Part shown: positions 1 through 9,772 of the stretch, piece after piece
Layout: each line of letters starts with the position of its first letter
How positions within the stretch are numbered: the first letter of the stretch is position 1
Origin: Acinetobacter larvae
GTDB taxonomy: Bacteria; Pseudomonadota; Gammaproteobacteria; Pseudomonadales; Moraxellaceae
Length of the DNA stretch: 64,000 bases
Assembly (NCBI RefSeq): GCF_001704115.1
Contig: NZ_CP016895.1
Span: 806,001-870,000, forward strand
Direction: 5' to 3'
Program-made: the position numbers and the translations under genes
Notes under the pieces: model-generated
Seen by the model: only the letters and a program-made list of their open reading frames with translations
The model's database searches: none
Told to the model about the DNA's origin: nothing

Positions 1-504
1 ACTGATATTCCCTTAATTTGGCAACATATTAATCGCCGTGAAGTGATTGAACGAATGTATCGTCAAACGCATGGCGAACTACATGCTTATTCTTGTTTTT
101 ATGATGTTTTAGGCTGGGATGAGCAACACCTCGCTGAAGATCCTCCAACCATTCGCAAAGCCTATCAAGATGGTGCTATCTGTTTAGGTCTATGGGATGC
201 TGAGCGCTTGATTGCAGTCAGTGTTATCGGTGCGCATCCCGTTACTTTATACCCTCAAGCACGTTTATTAAGTTATTTCTATGTCGATGCAGATTATCGA
301 GGGCAGGGTATTGGTGCTGATTTAATGCAAGCAACCTTAGCCAGTCTAAAAGATTTAAACGCTACAGCACTGTATATTTCTGCAATACCTACCTGTAATA
401 CAGTTGATTTCTATATGCGCCAAGGGGCTAAAGTATTATATCAGCCCGACCCAACGTTATTTGCCGCTGAACCAGAGGATATTCATTTATTATGTACAGC
501 ATAA
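1..504 (+). CDS. GNAT family N-acetyltransferase (5' end outside window)
   Basis: The reading frame is open from base 1, and the residues before the first possible start (GTG at 43) read like protein (IPLIWQHINRREVIE), so the true start lies to the left of the window. The visible 168 residues carry the acetyl-CoA binding motif A of GNAT enzymes (YRGQGIGADLM) after a beta-strand rich in aromatic residues (LLSYFYVDADY), and the usual late aromatic segment near NTVDFYMRQGAKV. The likely role is transfer of an acetyl group to an amine; the substrate cannot be told from sequence. It overlaps the next GNAT gene by 13 bases, so the two are probably co-translated. Confidence 0.8.
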   Translation, partial: TDIPLIWQHINRREVIERMYRQTHGELHAYSCFYDVLGWDEQHLAEDPPTIRKAYQDGAICLGLWDAERLIAVSVIGAHPVTLYPQARLLSYFYVDADYRGQGIGADLMQATLASLKDLNATALYISAIPTCNTVDFYMRQGAKVLYQPDPTLFAAEPEDIHLLCTA

Positions 505-953
505 AGCATTTAGAGGATTGGACCGAGAAATTACAATGTCGTGCTTTATTGTTGGAGGCAGATCCTGATTGGCATACCGTGAGCCAGTATTTGGCACAGA
601 GTCGTGTCTTGGGCATGTATGTGCAACAACAACTGATTGCTCAGTTAACCTTGTGTAGTCTAAACCAAACAGAAGCTGAAATAAAAAATATTGCGGTATT
701 GGAACATTATCGTGGCAAGGGTTTAGCAAAACAATTAATTGCTGAAGCCATTGATTATTGTCAGTCACAACAGTTCGATAAACTCTGGATTAAAACTGGC
801 AACTCAAGTCTGGCACAAATGGCACTCTATCAAAAAATGGGTTTTCGGATGCAGTATATCGAAAAGAATGTTTTTTTAAATTATCCAGAAGAAATCTGGG
901 AAAACGGTATACGTTGTTTAGATCAAGTGGTATTGGCTCGCATGCTAAAATAG
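492..953 (+). CDS. GNAT family N-acetyltransferase
   Basis: This 153-residue protein is the length of a single GNAT domain. It has the expected order of elements: a strand ending in NIAVLEHYRGKGLAKQLI (motif A, acetyl-CoA pyrophosphate loop), then a strand-helix near LWIKTGNSSLAQMALYQKMGF, typical of motif B. The ATG start lies inside the end of the preceding acetyltransferase gene (13-base overlap), which suggests a two-gene unit. The two proteins are not close copies of each other. The substrate is unknown. Confidence 0.8.
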   Translation: MYSIKHLEDWTEKLQCRALLLEADPDWHTVSQYLAQSRVLGMYVQQQLIAQLTLCSLNQTEAEIKNIAVLEHYRGKGLAKQLIAEAIDYCQSQQFDKLWIKTGNSSLAQMALYQKMGFRMQYIEKNVFLNYPEEIWENGIRCLDQVVLARMLK

Positions 954-1056
954 CCCGTCGATTGACGCTCTGAAACCACGATTTAATCCTAAAGACATTA
1001 ATGAATTGAAAATATCCTAGCATTTGTCATAATGGGCGCTTTTTAGGGAGACGATT

Positions 1057-1398
1057 ATGTCCTTGCCTAACTGTCCGCAATGTCAATCTGAATACACTTA
1101 TGAAGATGGGAGTTTATTCATCTGCCCAGAGTGTGCGCATGAATGGCATGCTGGTGAAGAACTTGTGGAAGAACAACAACAGATTAAAGATGCGCATGGT
1201 GTCGTTTTAACTGATGGTGATAGTGTCACTGTGATTAAAGACCTTAAGATTAAAGGTTCTTCATCTGTTGTTAAAGTGGGTACCAAAGTTAAAAACATTC
1301 GTTTATTAGCAGATGCTACTGATGGGCATGACATTGATTGTAAAATTGATGGCATTGGTTCAATTAAACTGAAATCTGAATTTGTTAAGAAAGCTTAA
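1057..1398 (+). CDS. yjdM: PhnA/YjdM family zinc-ribbon protein
   Basis: The 113-residue protein has an N-terminal zinc ribbon with two cysteine pairs (CPQC near residue 6 and CPEC near residue 24, then HEWH) and the C-terminal beta-rich domain typical of the PhnA/YjdM family ([17 protein letters not shown]). The family was once linked to alkylphosphonate use because of its place near phn genes in E. coli, but no enzyme activity is established and there are no phn genes here. A good ribosome-binding site (AGGGAGA) lies 7 bases before the ATG. It is a single-gene unit ending in a hairpin. Confidence 0.88.
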   Translation: MSLPNCPQCQSEYTYEDGSLFICPECAHEWHAGEELVEEQQQIKDAHGVVLTDGDSVTVIKDLKIKGSSSVVKVGTKVKNIRLLADATDGHDIDCKIDGIGSIKLKSEFVKKA

Positions 1399-1444
1399 TA
1401 AATAACCAGTATATTTAATTATATATTGTAGATAGTTTAACTAT

Positions 1445-1508
1445 AGAAACCTAATATGTGCGATAAACACGGTTTGTGTTGTCATAACAATTAGGTTTCT
1501 TTCTTTTC
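1445..1508 (+). terminator. Intrinsic terminator after yjdM
   Basis: A perfect 11-base inverted repeat (AGAAACCTAAT at 1445-1455, ATTAGGTTTCT at 1490-1500) encloses a smaller AACAC/GTGTT hairpin and is followed by a T-rich run. It fits a rho-independent terminator for the zinc-ribbon gene. The 34-base loop is unusually long. Confidence 0.6.
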
Positions 1509-1915
1509 CAAATAAGAAAATATAATAAAGAATAGTTTTTAGCGATATCTATGCAATATAAACCTAGTAATTTAATCGGTTTTTATACGTGGAAGATTAA
1601 AGTTGAAAATATTAATTTTCACTTGGGATAATATTAGTTTTTTTAGCAAACCATAAAAATTAAATCAATGTATTTAAAACGATTTTTGTTAATTTTTATT
1701 ATTTTATGTGGTTTGTATTGTATTTTGTTTAAATAAAAAAACAGTTTATATGTTGATTAAAATGGCTTGGTGCTAGAATATATTGCCTTAAAAGATTCAG
1801 AAAGCTTTGATTTTGCATTTCATTTTTTTATGCAAAGGCTGGAAGTATTGTGGTTTTTGTATAATTTTAAATCTTAATTTAAAGAGTTAGGGCTTAATGG
1901 TGAAGGTTATTAATT
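1509..1915. other. AT-rich intergenic region
   Basis: No open frame with a convincing start and ribosome-binding site and no RNA gene was seen here. The stretch is very AT-rich with many A and T runs and must hold the promoter of the NTF2-like gene that starts at 1916. I could not pick one promoter with confidence. Confidence 0.4.
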
Positions 1916-2377
1916 ATGATTGATATTAAAGGTAATCAGCATATTGCTGCGGATGTTATTCGGCAAATTGAGTACTTAGATCATGCAGTTGTGAATAAAC
2001 AAGTTGATTCACTGATGCAACAGTACGATGAACAAGTTTGTTTATTTGATTTAGCATCGCATATTGATGGTGTTGAAGATTACCGTGAGGAATGGGAAAA
2101 GTTCTGCTTTTGTTTTAGAGATAAAGTCAGAATTGTACGACGTGATATGAAGCTCTATGTTTCAGATGATATTGCCGTATTACATTGTTATTCAAAAATA
2201 GAGAATATAGATGATCACAGTGCCATGATGCCATGGTGTCGTACGACCATGTGTTTACAACTGCAAAAGGCGCATTGGCGTGTTATTCATCAACATATCT
2301 CACTGCCAATGCAATTGAATAGTAGTTCAAAAGCAAAGGCAGATGAAAATTTACAAAAGCTAGATATGGTTGTCTAA
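1916..2377 (+). CDS. NTF2/SnoaL-like domain protein
   Basis: This 153-residue protein fits the SnoaL-like/DUF4440 branch of the NTF2 fold: an N-terminal helix (VIRQIEYLDHAVVNKQVDSL), a strand pair around VCLFDLASHIDGVEDYREEW, and later strands (IAVLHCYSKIEN, WRVIHQHISLPM) ending in the common W-x-I-x-H-x-H-x-S motif. Such proteins form cone-shaped pockets and may be small enzymes or ligand binders. The start follows GAAGG. It stands alone between two long non-coding stretches, so context gives no hint of function. Confidence 0.6.
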   Translation: MIDIKGNQHIAADVIRQIEYLDHAVVNKQVDSLMQQYDEQVCLFDLASHIDGVEDYREEWEKFCFCFRDKVRIVRRDMKLYVSDDIAVLHCYSKIENIDDHSAMMPWCRTTMCLQLQKAHWRVIHQHISLPMQLNSSSKAKADENLQKLDMVV

Positions 2378-3329
2378 TTACATAATTGATTGATTATAAT
2401 CTATTTTTTATGGGTATTTTATTTTTTGGCGTTGGGTTTAAAGCTTTGGGTGTGAAACTAATTTATTATTTTTAGCGTATATCAATTATTTATATTCTTT
2501 TGATAAGAAGAGCAGCAAAATAACGACATGATTTAAGATTTTGTCTGTCTTCTTTATGCCTATACATATTCTAAATATTTAAACGTATTGTGTGCATTGA
2601 GATTTTAATGCGATGCAATACGTTTTTACACGCTTAAAATTTATTATAGCTGGGGTTTTGGTTATTTGGTTTATATTGTTTAGTTGCTCAATATAGGGGA
2701 TTGTTGATGTGGGATATTTGGTTGAGTTCTATTAAACCTAAAGTTAAGTATAATGATATTTAATTGTTCTATATTGTTTGTATTTTTTTATTAAATTCAT
2801 GTTCTTATTTTTATTTAAAAATCTTTTGATAACATTGGTATGCTCACTTAACAACAAAATGATGTTTTATCACTGCGGCTATGATGGCAATTTTCATTAT
2901 CGCTCACTGCATTAGCGACAATGAAAAAACAGATCACCAGATGGCCCAGTGATTTAGAGTAGGAGCTATATCGACAAGCTATATGCGACCTAAAATCTTC
3001 GTGCGACTTTTAAGCCAATATTCTTTAGCTGTATAAAACATGTGGATAGGGATAAATATCATTACAAACAAGGCTTTTATCTCTGAAAAATGTGGTGTAT
3101 TTTGAATATAAATTCTATCTTCAAAAATACTTAAGGCAGCTTATAACTCAATATACGCAACTGAGCGATATATGCAACTGAGGGTGGTTGAAGATAAACA
3201 GTTCCAGCAAATCTTGCTGATCTGATTACTAACATGATGCGCTACGCACGCTTTAAAACTCTAAATGCAAAGAATCTGAATAGCGAGAATCTAAATGCAA
3301 AGAAAGCGTAGCCATAATAGTTTTAGGTT
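2378..3329. other. Long non-coding gap with a short direct repeat
   Basis: About 950 bases without a convincing gene. Near its right end a 15-base sequence (TCTAAATGCAAAGAA) occurs twice, at 3260-3274 and 3290-3304, flanked by GCTACGC (from 3241) and GCGTAGC (to 3312), which are inverted copies of each other. This block sits just before the sbmA-like gene and could be a regulatory hairpin or the remains of a small repeat element. No tRNA, riboswitch or insertion sequence was recognised. Confidence 0.4.
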
Positions 3330-4538
3330 ATGTCATCTATGTTCAGAGCTTTTTTCCCAAAGCCTAAATGGTTTTTTTTATCAGCAGTACTGTGGTTTAT
3401 TTTTAATCTATTTCTTTGGTTTTATGGTGGAAAAGATTGGGGAACAATGATTGGTTTCGCTGAAGGTTATAGCCAAGCAGAATTACCCATTGGTCTAACA
3501 CGTATTTGGTCACCACAGTTTTTATGGTTTTATATTTGGTATATCGGCGCATTTGCCATTTTTTCTATGTTTTGGCGCTTGGTTGCACGGCATCCATGGC
3601 ATAACTGGTCTATTTGGGGATCTGCTTTTATTATTTTCAATGTCTGGTTTGGGGTACAGACCAGTGTGAATGTCAATGCTTGGTATAATCCTTTTTATAA
3701 TCTGATTCAGGATATGATGAGCCAAGGTGGGGGAGATATTAATTTACTCTACCAAGGTACCCTAACCTTTTTATATATTGCGATGGTGCATGTTACGGTT
3801 GCGGTCATTAATCTGTTCTTTGTCAGTCATTATATCTTTCGTTGGCGTACCGCCATGAACCAGTACTATACCGCGCATTGGGCTATTTTAAGAACGATAG
3901 AAGGCGCATCACAACGGGTACAAGAAGATACCATGCGTTTTGCGACGACCTTAGAAGCATTAGGCGTGAGTTTTATCCGTGCTATTTTAACGTTGATTGC
4001 ATTTTTACCGATCTTGGTACAGTTATCCAGTCATGTGCCCAGTTTACCTGTAATAGGTGAGTTGCAGTATTCTTTGGTTTGGGCAGCGGTACTTTGGGCA
4101 TTATTTGGCACCATCGTCTTGGTACTGGTCGGGATTAAGTTGCCTGGTCTTGAGTTTAATAACCAAAAGGTTGAAGCTGCATATCGTAAAGAACTGGTGT
4201 ACGGGGAAGATCATAGCGATCGTGCACAACCTAAAGAATTAAAAAGTTTATTTAAGAATGTCCGTTTTAACTATTTTAGAATTTATTTCCATTATGCCTA
4301 TTTTAACCTTGTGAGTATCTGGTATAGCCAATTAGACAATATTTTTGGCATTGTGATGCTATTTCCATCGATTGCAGGTGGTTTATTAACATTGGGGCTG
4401 TTTATGCAGATTACCAATATTTTCGGCAAAGTGCGGGAAGCTTTTCAGTATTTGGTCGATTCTTGGAAAACGATTATTGAATTGTTATCGATCTATAAAC
4501 GTCTTAAAGCATTTGAATCGATATTACATTCACCATAG
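3330..4538 (+). CDS. sbmA: SbmA/BacA-type peptide antibiotic transporter
   Basis: The 402-residue multi-spanning membrane protein begins with the family-typical FRAFFPKPKWFFLSAV and keeps SbmA landmarks: W-rich periplasmic segments (VQTSVNVNAWYNPFYNL), RWRTAMNQYYTAHW, EGASQRVQEDTMRF, and a C-terminal half ending in VREAFQYLVDSWKTIIELLSIYKRL. Members are proton-driven inner-membrane importers of proline-rich antimicrobial peptides, bleomycin and microcins; they resemble ABC exporter membrane domains but lack an ATPase. The length is normal for the family. ATG at 3330 follows a weak TAGG; the internal ATG at 3339 would also fit the family. Confidence 0.88.
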   Translation: MSSMFRAFFPKPKWFFLSAVLWFIFNLFLWFYGGKDWGTMIGFAEGYSQAELPIGLTRIWSPQFLWFYIWYIGAFAIFSMFWRLVARHPWHNWSIWGSAFIIFNVWFGVQTSVNVNAWYNPFYNLIQDMMSQGGGDINLLYQGTLTFLYIAMVHVTVAVINLFFVSHYIFRWRTAMNQYYTAHWAILRTIEGASQRVQEDTMRFATTLEALGVSFIRAILTLIAFLPILVQLSSHVPSLPVIGELQYSLVWAAVLWALFGTIVLVLVGIKLPGLEFNNQKVEAAYRKELVYGEDHSDRAQPKELKSLFKNVRFNYFRIYFHYAYFNLVSIWYSQLDNIFGIVMLFPSIAGGLLTLGLFMQITNIFGKVREAFQYLVDSWKTIIELLSIYKRLKAFESILHSP

Positions 4539-4755
4539 AGTTATGGAATAGGGCGATCGACAATTGATCAGGAATACCTTCGCTGCTCATTAAAAGTAGT
4601 CGGTCGCTCGATTGGGTAATGGACGCTGAATTGGCGATGTTATAGCCGCGTTGTTGCGTGACGGGAAAATATAATGTTTTCTTGCAATAAAGAACTGGTC
4701 TTTTGCACAGAACACTGAATAATATGCTCATTATCGCCCATGACCATAGATAAAG

Positions 4756-5322
4756 ATGACTAGCCTAGAAATCATCGCAGTGCCCATTGCAATCTTCGGA
4801 GTAATTCTCACCATTAAGCGTCGTATGGCATGTTGGCTGATCAATATGATCGCTTGTTTGCTTTATAGCTATATTTTTTATCAGTCACGGTTATTTGCCG
4901 AGACTATTCTGCAGTTCTTTTTTATTGCCATGAACATCTATGGTTTTTATCACTGGCGTCGTGGTCAACAACTGGATCATGAGATTCGTATTGAAGCTGC
5001 TGGTATATTGAAAATGCTAGGGCAACTGTGCTGTGCGATCAGTCTGGGGCTGCTATTTGGTTGGTCGCTGCATTATTTTAGCCATGCTGCTTTACCCTAT
5101 TTAGATGCGATGTTAGCTGCTTTGAGTTTATTGGCAACCTATTGGAGTAGTCGTAAATATATTGCCACTTGGTATATGTGGATTATTTTAAATACTTGTT
5201 ATGTCGGCATGTTTATTTTTAGTGGTCTATGGCTGACTGCCATGCTCTATGCAATTTTTATTGGGCTGGCTTTTGTCGGGTGGCAGCAATGGCATGAAGC
5301 TTGGCGAAAACAGTGTTATTAG
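4756..5322 (+). CDS. pnuC: PnuC-type nicotinamide riboside transporter
   Basis: The 188-residue protein has about seven hydrophobic segments and the PnuC hallmarks: an early NMIACLLYSYIFYQSRLFAE segment, the aromatic FYHWRRG motif, and a late TWYMWIILNTCYVGMF segment that forms part of the substrate pocket in characterised members. PnuC lets nicotinamide riboside diffuse across the inner membrane and a kinase then traps it. No nadR-like kinase gene lies next to it here. I looked for a TPP, preQ1 or NAD riboswitch in the 200 bases upstream and recognised none. Confidence 0.85.
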   Translation: MTSLEIIAVPIAIFGVILTIKRRMACWLINMIACLLYSYIFYQSRLFAETILQFFFIAMNIYGFYHWRRGQQLDHEIRIEAAGILKMLGQLCCAISLGLLFGWSLHYFSHAALPYLDAMLAALSLLATYWSSRKYIATWYMWIILNTCYVGMFIFSGLWLTAMLYAIFIGLAFVGWQQWHEAWRKQCY

Positions 5323-5485
5323 TTTTGGATTTATCGTGATTTTAGTTGCTCTGTGGCTAATTGCAGACTACATTTTATTGCTCAAACTATTACCCAAATA
5401 TACATTAAAGATAGACGCTGATGTGTTTGCTGTGGTCAGCAGTGGAATCTGCTGACGAGCATTGAGCATCCTGCTGTGTTCTGGT

Positions 5486-8400
5486 TTAATTGACTGAATC
5501 ATCTAAGTTTGGTGCTAACCAGCGTTTGGCTTGAGTCATGTCCCAGCCTTTACGTGCCGCATAATCTGCCACTTGGTCTTCTGAGATTTTACCGACATTG
5601 AAATATTCACTTTGTGGCAAGCTATAGTAGAAACCACTGACACTGGAAGGCGGCCACATTGCAAAGTTACTGGTTAATTGCGTACCGATTTTTTCAGTAG
5701 TGCCGAGCCAGTCAAATAATACCGCTTTCTCGGAATGTTCTGGGCATGCCGGATAACCTGGTGCTGGACGGATCCCGACATATTTTTCTTTGATCAGCTC
5801 TGCATTGCTGAACTGTTCGTCAGCTTGATAGCCCCAAAATTCTTTCCGAACTCTTTCATGTAAGTGCTCAGCAAAGGCTTCAGCAAAACGGTCAGCTAAA
5901 GATTGGACCAAAATAGCACGATAGTCATCACCTTGCGCTTTATAGCGATGTGCCATTTCTTCTGCACCAAAGATCGATACAGTAAAACCGCCAAGATAGT
6001 CTTGGGCATTAGATTCTACTGGTGCAATGAAATCAGCCAGTGAGTAGTTGGCTTTACCAGTGACTTTATCGGACTGTTGGCGTAAATGTTGGAAGCTATG
6101 ACAGATCTGTTGTCGTGTTGCATCATGATAGACACTGACACTATCTGCACCTGTGCGGCTGGCGGGCGAAATGGTAAAAACCGCACGCGCATCAAAGCGT
6201 TGCTGATGAATAATATCGTCTAGCATCTGTTGCGCTTGTTGATACAAATCTTGTGCTGCCTCACCAACGATCTCATCTGCTAAGATTTGGGGGAATTTAC
6301 CGGCGAGACTCCACGAAATAAAAAAGGGTGTCCAGTCAAAATATTCAACCAGACGTGCTAAGGGATATTGCCTGAGCACATGAACGCCAGTAATTTTAGG
6401 GATAGGGGGCACGTAGGCATCCCAGTCAAAACTAAAACAATTGTTGATGGCTTCGGCATAGCTGAGTTTGGCGGCTTTGGGTTGTTTTTTGGCAAGGCGC
6501 TCACGTACTTTGGCATATTCTGCACGATGATCTGCAACAAATTTTGGTTTCATTTCTGTAGACAATAAGGTGGTTGCCACACCGACTGCTCGAGAGGCAT
6601 CTGCTACATAGATCACTGCATCATTTTGATATTGAGGGTCAATTTTCACGGCAGTATGTGCTTTGGATGTGGTTGCACCACCAATCAATAAGGGAATGTG
6701 CATGCCTTTACGTTGCATTTCTTTGGCAACAAAGACCATCTCATCTAGCGAGGGGGTAATCAGTCCAGAAAGCCCAATAATATCAACTTTTTCATCAATA
6801 GCGGTTTGCAAGATTTTTTCAGCAGGAACCATCACCCCTAAGTCGACAATATCATAGCCATTACATCCTAATACTACGCCAACAATATTTTTACCGATAT
6901 CATGCACATCGCCTTTTACCGTTGCCATGAGTACTTTGCCTTTAGATTGTCCCGCAGTTTTTTCGGCTTCAATATAGGGGTTTAACCAAGCTACGGCTTG
7001 TTTCATAACACGTGCCGACTTAACCACTTGTGGAAGGAACATTTTTCCAGCACCAAATAGGTCTCCCACCACATTCATGCCTTCCATGAGTGGTCCTTCA
7101 ATCACATCTAAGGGGCGTTTTGCCTGTAAGCGTGCTTCTTCAGTATCGACATCGATATATGTTGTGATGCCTTTGACCAAAGCATATTCTAAACGTTTTT
7201 CAACCGGCGCATTACGCCATGCAAGATTTTCTGTTGTTTTTTGCGTAGCACTTTGCCCACGATATTGTTCTGCAATATCGAGTAGTTTTTCTGTCGCCTC
7301 CTGACCGCTTTCACCTTGTTGCCGATTAAGGATGACATTCTCGACCGCATCTTTAAGATCTTGGGGAATATCATCATAGATGGCTAACTGACCCGCATTG
7401 ACAATTCCCATGGTCATGCCGTGCTGGATGGCATGATATAAAAACACGGCATGGATTGCTTCACGCACTGGCTCATTGCCACGAAATGAAAATGAAACGT
7501 TAGATACCCCACCAGAAATCATGGCATTTGGCAGATTTTGTTTAATCCAGCCAGTTGCTTCAATGAAATCGACTGCGTAGTTATTATGTTCCTCGATTCC
7601 CGTTGCTACAGCAAAGACATTTGGATCAAAAATAATATCTTCCGATGGATAGCCAACATCATTGACCAAGATTTCATAAGAACGCTGACAAATTTCACGT
7701 TTACGTTGCGCAGTATCGGCTTGTCCTTGTTCATCGAATGCCATCACAATGATTGCTGCACCATATTGGCGACATAAACGGGCTTTATGAACAAATTCGT
7801 CATAGCCTTCTTTTAGGGAAATTGAATTCACAATAGCTTTCCCTTGAACGCATTTTAAACCAGCCTCAATAATTTCCCATTTCGAAGAATCTATCATGAT
7901 TGGAACGCGTGAAATATCAGGTTCAGAGGCGACTAAATTTAAAAAATGTACCATGGCATGCTGTGAATCAAGCATCCCTTCATCCATATTGATATCAATG
8001 ATTTGTGCACCATTTTCAACTTGTTGACGCGCTACATCTAAAGCTTCAGCAAAGTTTTCTTCACGGATCAGACGCAGAAATTTTTTAGAGCCCGTGACAT
8101 TGGTTCTTTCACCGACATTAACGAACAGAGAATCTGGGTAAATATTAAAGGCTTCTAAACCACTGAGGCGACAAGCTGTTTGAGTGGGTGGGATTTGGCG
8201 TGGTTTGATGGTTTTTAACGCTTGATAAATAGCAGCAATATGTTCTGGCGTGGTCCCACAACATCCTCCCGCCATATTGATCAAGCCACTCTCTGCAAAC
8301 TCTTTGATGAAAGCTGCGGTTTGTTGTGGTGTTTCATCATATCCGCCAAAGGCATTGGGAAGACCCGCATTGGGGTGTGCAGAGACAAAGACATCTGCGA

Positions 8401-9181
8401 TATCGGCAATGGTTTTGACATGTGGGCGCATGGCATCGGCGCCGAGAGCACAGTTAAAGCCAATCGACAGTAAATCTGCATGGCGTACCGAGTTCCAAAA
8501 GGCTTCAGCCGTTTGCCCTGTAAGGGTACGACCCGATGCATCGGTAATGGTGCCTGAAATCATTAAGGGGAGTTCACGACCAATCTGTTGGAAAACTTCT
8601 TTTACTGCAAAAATAGCCGCTTTACAGTTGAGTGTATCAAATACAGTTTCAATCAAGATGATGTCTGCGCCACCTTCTATCAGTGCATGACAAGCTTCAA
8701 TATAATTGTTTTTGAGTTCATCAAAATGAATATTACGAAAAGCAGGGTCATTGACGTTTGGGGAAATGGAACAAGTACGTGACGTAGGTCCTAGTACACC
8801 CGCAACAAAACGTGGTTTTTCTGGACTACTGTATTTTTCACATGCTGCTTTGGCTAAGCGAGCCGCTTCACGGTTGATTTCAGCCACCAAATCTTCCATA
8901 TGGTAATCAGACATCGAAATACGTGTCGCATTGAAACTATTGGTTTCGATTATATCTGCACCCGCGGCTAAATATGCTTCATGAATATCTTGAATAATAT
9001 CGGGTTGTGTGAGAACCAAAAGGTCATTATTGCCTTTTAAATCATAAGCCCAGTCCGCAAAGCGTGTAGCACGATAATCTGCCTCGTCGAGCTGATGGCG
9101 TTGAATCATTGTACCCATTGCACCATCAAGAATTAGAATTTTTTCAGTGAGTAATGTTTTTATGGTGGCTAAAATAGACAT
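5486..9181 (-). CDS. metH: Methionine synthase, cobalamin-dependent
   Basis: At 1,231 residues this is full-length MetH, which moves a methyl group from methyltetrahydrofolate to homocysteine through cobalamin in the cytoplasm. All four modules are visible in order: homocysteine domain with zinc cysteines ([19 protein letters not shown]), pterin domain ([13 protein letters not shown]), cobalamin module with the DVHDIGKN loop whose His binds cobalt from below, and the AdoMet reactivation domain ([12 protein letters not shown]). Transcribed alone leftward. The 590 bases before it hold a strong inverted repeat but no cobalamin or SAH riboswitch that I could recognise. Confidence 0.97.
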   Translation of the reverse strand: MSILATIKTLLTEKILILDGAMGTMIQRHQLDEADYRATRFADWAYDLKGNNDLLVLTQPDIIQDIHEAYLAAGADIIETNSFNATRISMSDYHMEDLVAEINREAARLAKAACEKYSSPEKPRFVAGVLGPTSRTCSISPNVNDPAFRNIHFDELKNNYIEACHALIEGGADIILIETVFDTLNCKAAIFAVKEVFQQIGRELPLMISGTITDASGRTLTGQTAEAFWNSVRHADLLSIGFNCALGADAMRPHVKTIADIADVFVSAHPNAGLPNAFGGYDETPQQTAAFIKEFAESGLINMAGGCCGTTPEHIAAIYQALKTIKPRQIPPTQTACRLSGLEAFNIYPDSLFVNVGERTNVTGSKKFLRLIREENFAEALDVARQQVENGAQIIDINMDEGMLDSQHAMVHFLNLVASEPDISRVPIMIDSSKWEIIEAGLKCVQGKAIVNSISLKEGYDEFVHKARLCRQYGAAIIVMAFDEQGQADTAQRKREICQRSYEILVNDVGYPSEDIIFDPNVFAVATGIEEHNNYAVDFIEATGWIKQNLPNAMISGGVSNVSFSFRGNEPVREAIHAVFLYHAIQHGMTMGIVNAGQLAIYDDIPQDLKDAVENVILNRQQGESGQEATEKLLDIAEQYRGQSATQKTTENLAWRNAPVEKRLEYALVKGITTYIDVDTEEARLQAKRPLDVIEGPLMEGMNVVGDLFGAGKMFLPQVVKSARVMKQAVAWLNPYIEAEKTAGQSKGKVLMATVKGDVHDIGKNIVGVVLGCNGYDIVDLGVMVPAEKILQTAIDEKVDIIGLSGLITPSLDEMVFVAKEMQRKGMHIPLLIGGATTSKAHTAVKIDPQYQNDAVIYVADASRAVGVATTLLSTEMKPKFVADHRAEYAKVRERLAKKQPKAAKLSYAEAINNCFSFDWDAYVPPIPKITGVHVLRQYPLARLVEYFDWTPFFISWSLAGKFPQILADEIVGEAAQDLYQQAQQMLDDIIHQQRFDARAVFTISPASRTGADSVSVYHDATRQQICHSFQHLRQQSDKVTGKANYSLADFIAPVESNAQDYLGGFTVSIFGAEEMAHRYKAQGDDYRAILVQSLADRFAEAFAEHLHERVRKEFWGYQADEQFSNAELIKEKYVGIRPAPGYPACPEHSEKAVLFDWLGTTEKIGTQLTSNFAMWPPSSVSGFYYSLPQSEYFNVGKISEDQVADYAARKGWDMTQAKRWLAPNLDDSVN

Positions 9182-9342
9182 GAATCACCTCGAAAAATGG
9201 GCAAATATAAATCAGGCTTCATAGTAGCAGAAAGTAGCAGAAAGGGGCTCAAAACCTATGTTCAATTGTCATGCTTTAGACTGCCTCTCATGCTGGCGCT
9301 TCAGTTCGAATCATGGCGCACAAGCTGCAGTTTTACCAGCGG

Positions 9343-9371
9343 TTCATGTGGTGTAATCAACACCACATGAA
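9343..9371. repeat. 12-base inverted repeat between metH and the phosphate transporter
   Basis: TTCATGTGGTGT (9343-9354) and ACACCACATGAA (9360-9371) are exact reverse complements around a 5-base loop. There is no T-run on either side, so it is a poor terminator and a better candidate for a protein-binding site or an RNA leader hairpin of metH, whose start is 162 bases away. The rest of the 9182-9708 gap shows no gene. Confidence 0.5.
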
Positions 9372-9708
9372 TATCTCACTTGTGTATTGGCTAAATGAAA
9401 TAAAATATTTGCACCTTGTCACTAAATTTCTGAAAAATATTGATATTTTTAGAATAATTGCTTTAAATTAAATTGTTTAAAATTTCATCAAATTGTCATT
9501 TGCTGCGTTTAAAATAAGCGTTTGAGATATATCGTTACATCAACTTAAATAAAATATTTCAGATGAATGGGGAAAAAATCACAGATTAAAATGGTTGAAA
9601 ATATATTATAAGCTTATGAATTTTAATGTAAATTAAAACCCAACTAAAATACTAGATTTTATCTTCTTTCGCAATAGAGGCAGAAAAAAGGCTTCTCTTG
9701 TGACAGCT

Positions 9709-9726
9709 TTGTCATATAATTGTCAT
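9709..9726 (+). promoter_or_regulatory. Pho box (PhoB binding site)
   Basis: Two identical 7-base repeats TTGTCAT are separated by ATAA, giving the 11-base spacing of the PhoB site (consensus CTGTCAT, 4 AT-rich bases, CTGTCAT). The site lies 47 bases before the ATG of a phosphate transporter gene, where PhoB would activate it when phosphate is low. A related TTGTGACAG lies just upstream and may extend the site. Confidence 0.75.
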
Positions 9727-9772
9727 AATTTAATTTAACAATAACTGGATTTTGATCCACTTAGCCGTCTGC

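Noticed and set aside
4504..4731. A 75-codon minus-strand frame between the sbmA-like gene and pnuC with a phrase like SDRLLLMSSEGIPDQL, loosely like a PP2C phosphatase end.
   Set aside because: It runs into sbmA, has no clear ribosome-binding site and matches only a short phrase; it could be a decayed gene fragment, but this is too weak to list as a feature.
4539..4755. Search for an NAD, TPP or preQ1 riboswitch before pnuC.
   Set aside because: No match to the conserved cores of these RNAs was recognised.
5249..5455. Hydrophobic 68-codon frame overlapping the end of pnuC.
   Set aside because: Its first part is an out-of-frame reading of pnuC and there is no independent start signal.
8250..8690. 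146-codon plus-strand frame inside metH.
   Set aside because: It is antisense to a highly conserved part of methionine synthase and reads as low-quality Ser/Pro/Ala-rich sequence, a typical shadow.
9182..9342. Search for a cobalamin or SAH riboswitch before metH.
   Set aside because: No B12-box-like or SAH-type conserved core was seen on the minus strand; only the palindrome at 9343-9371 stands out.
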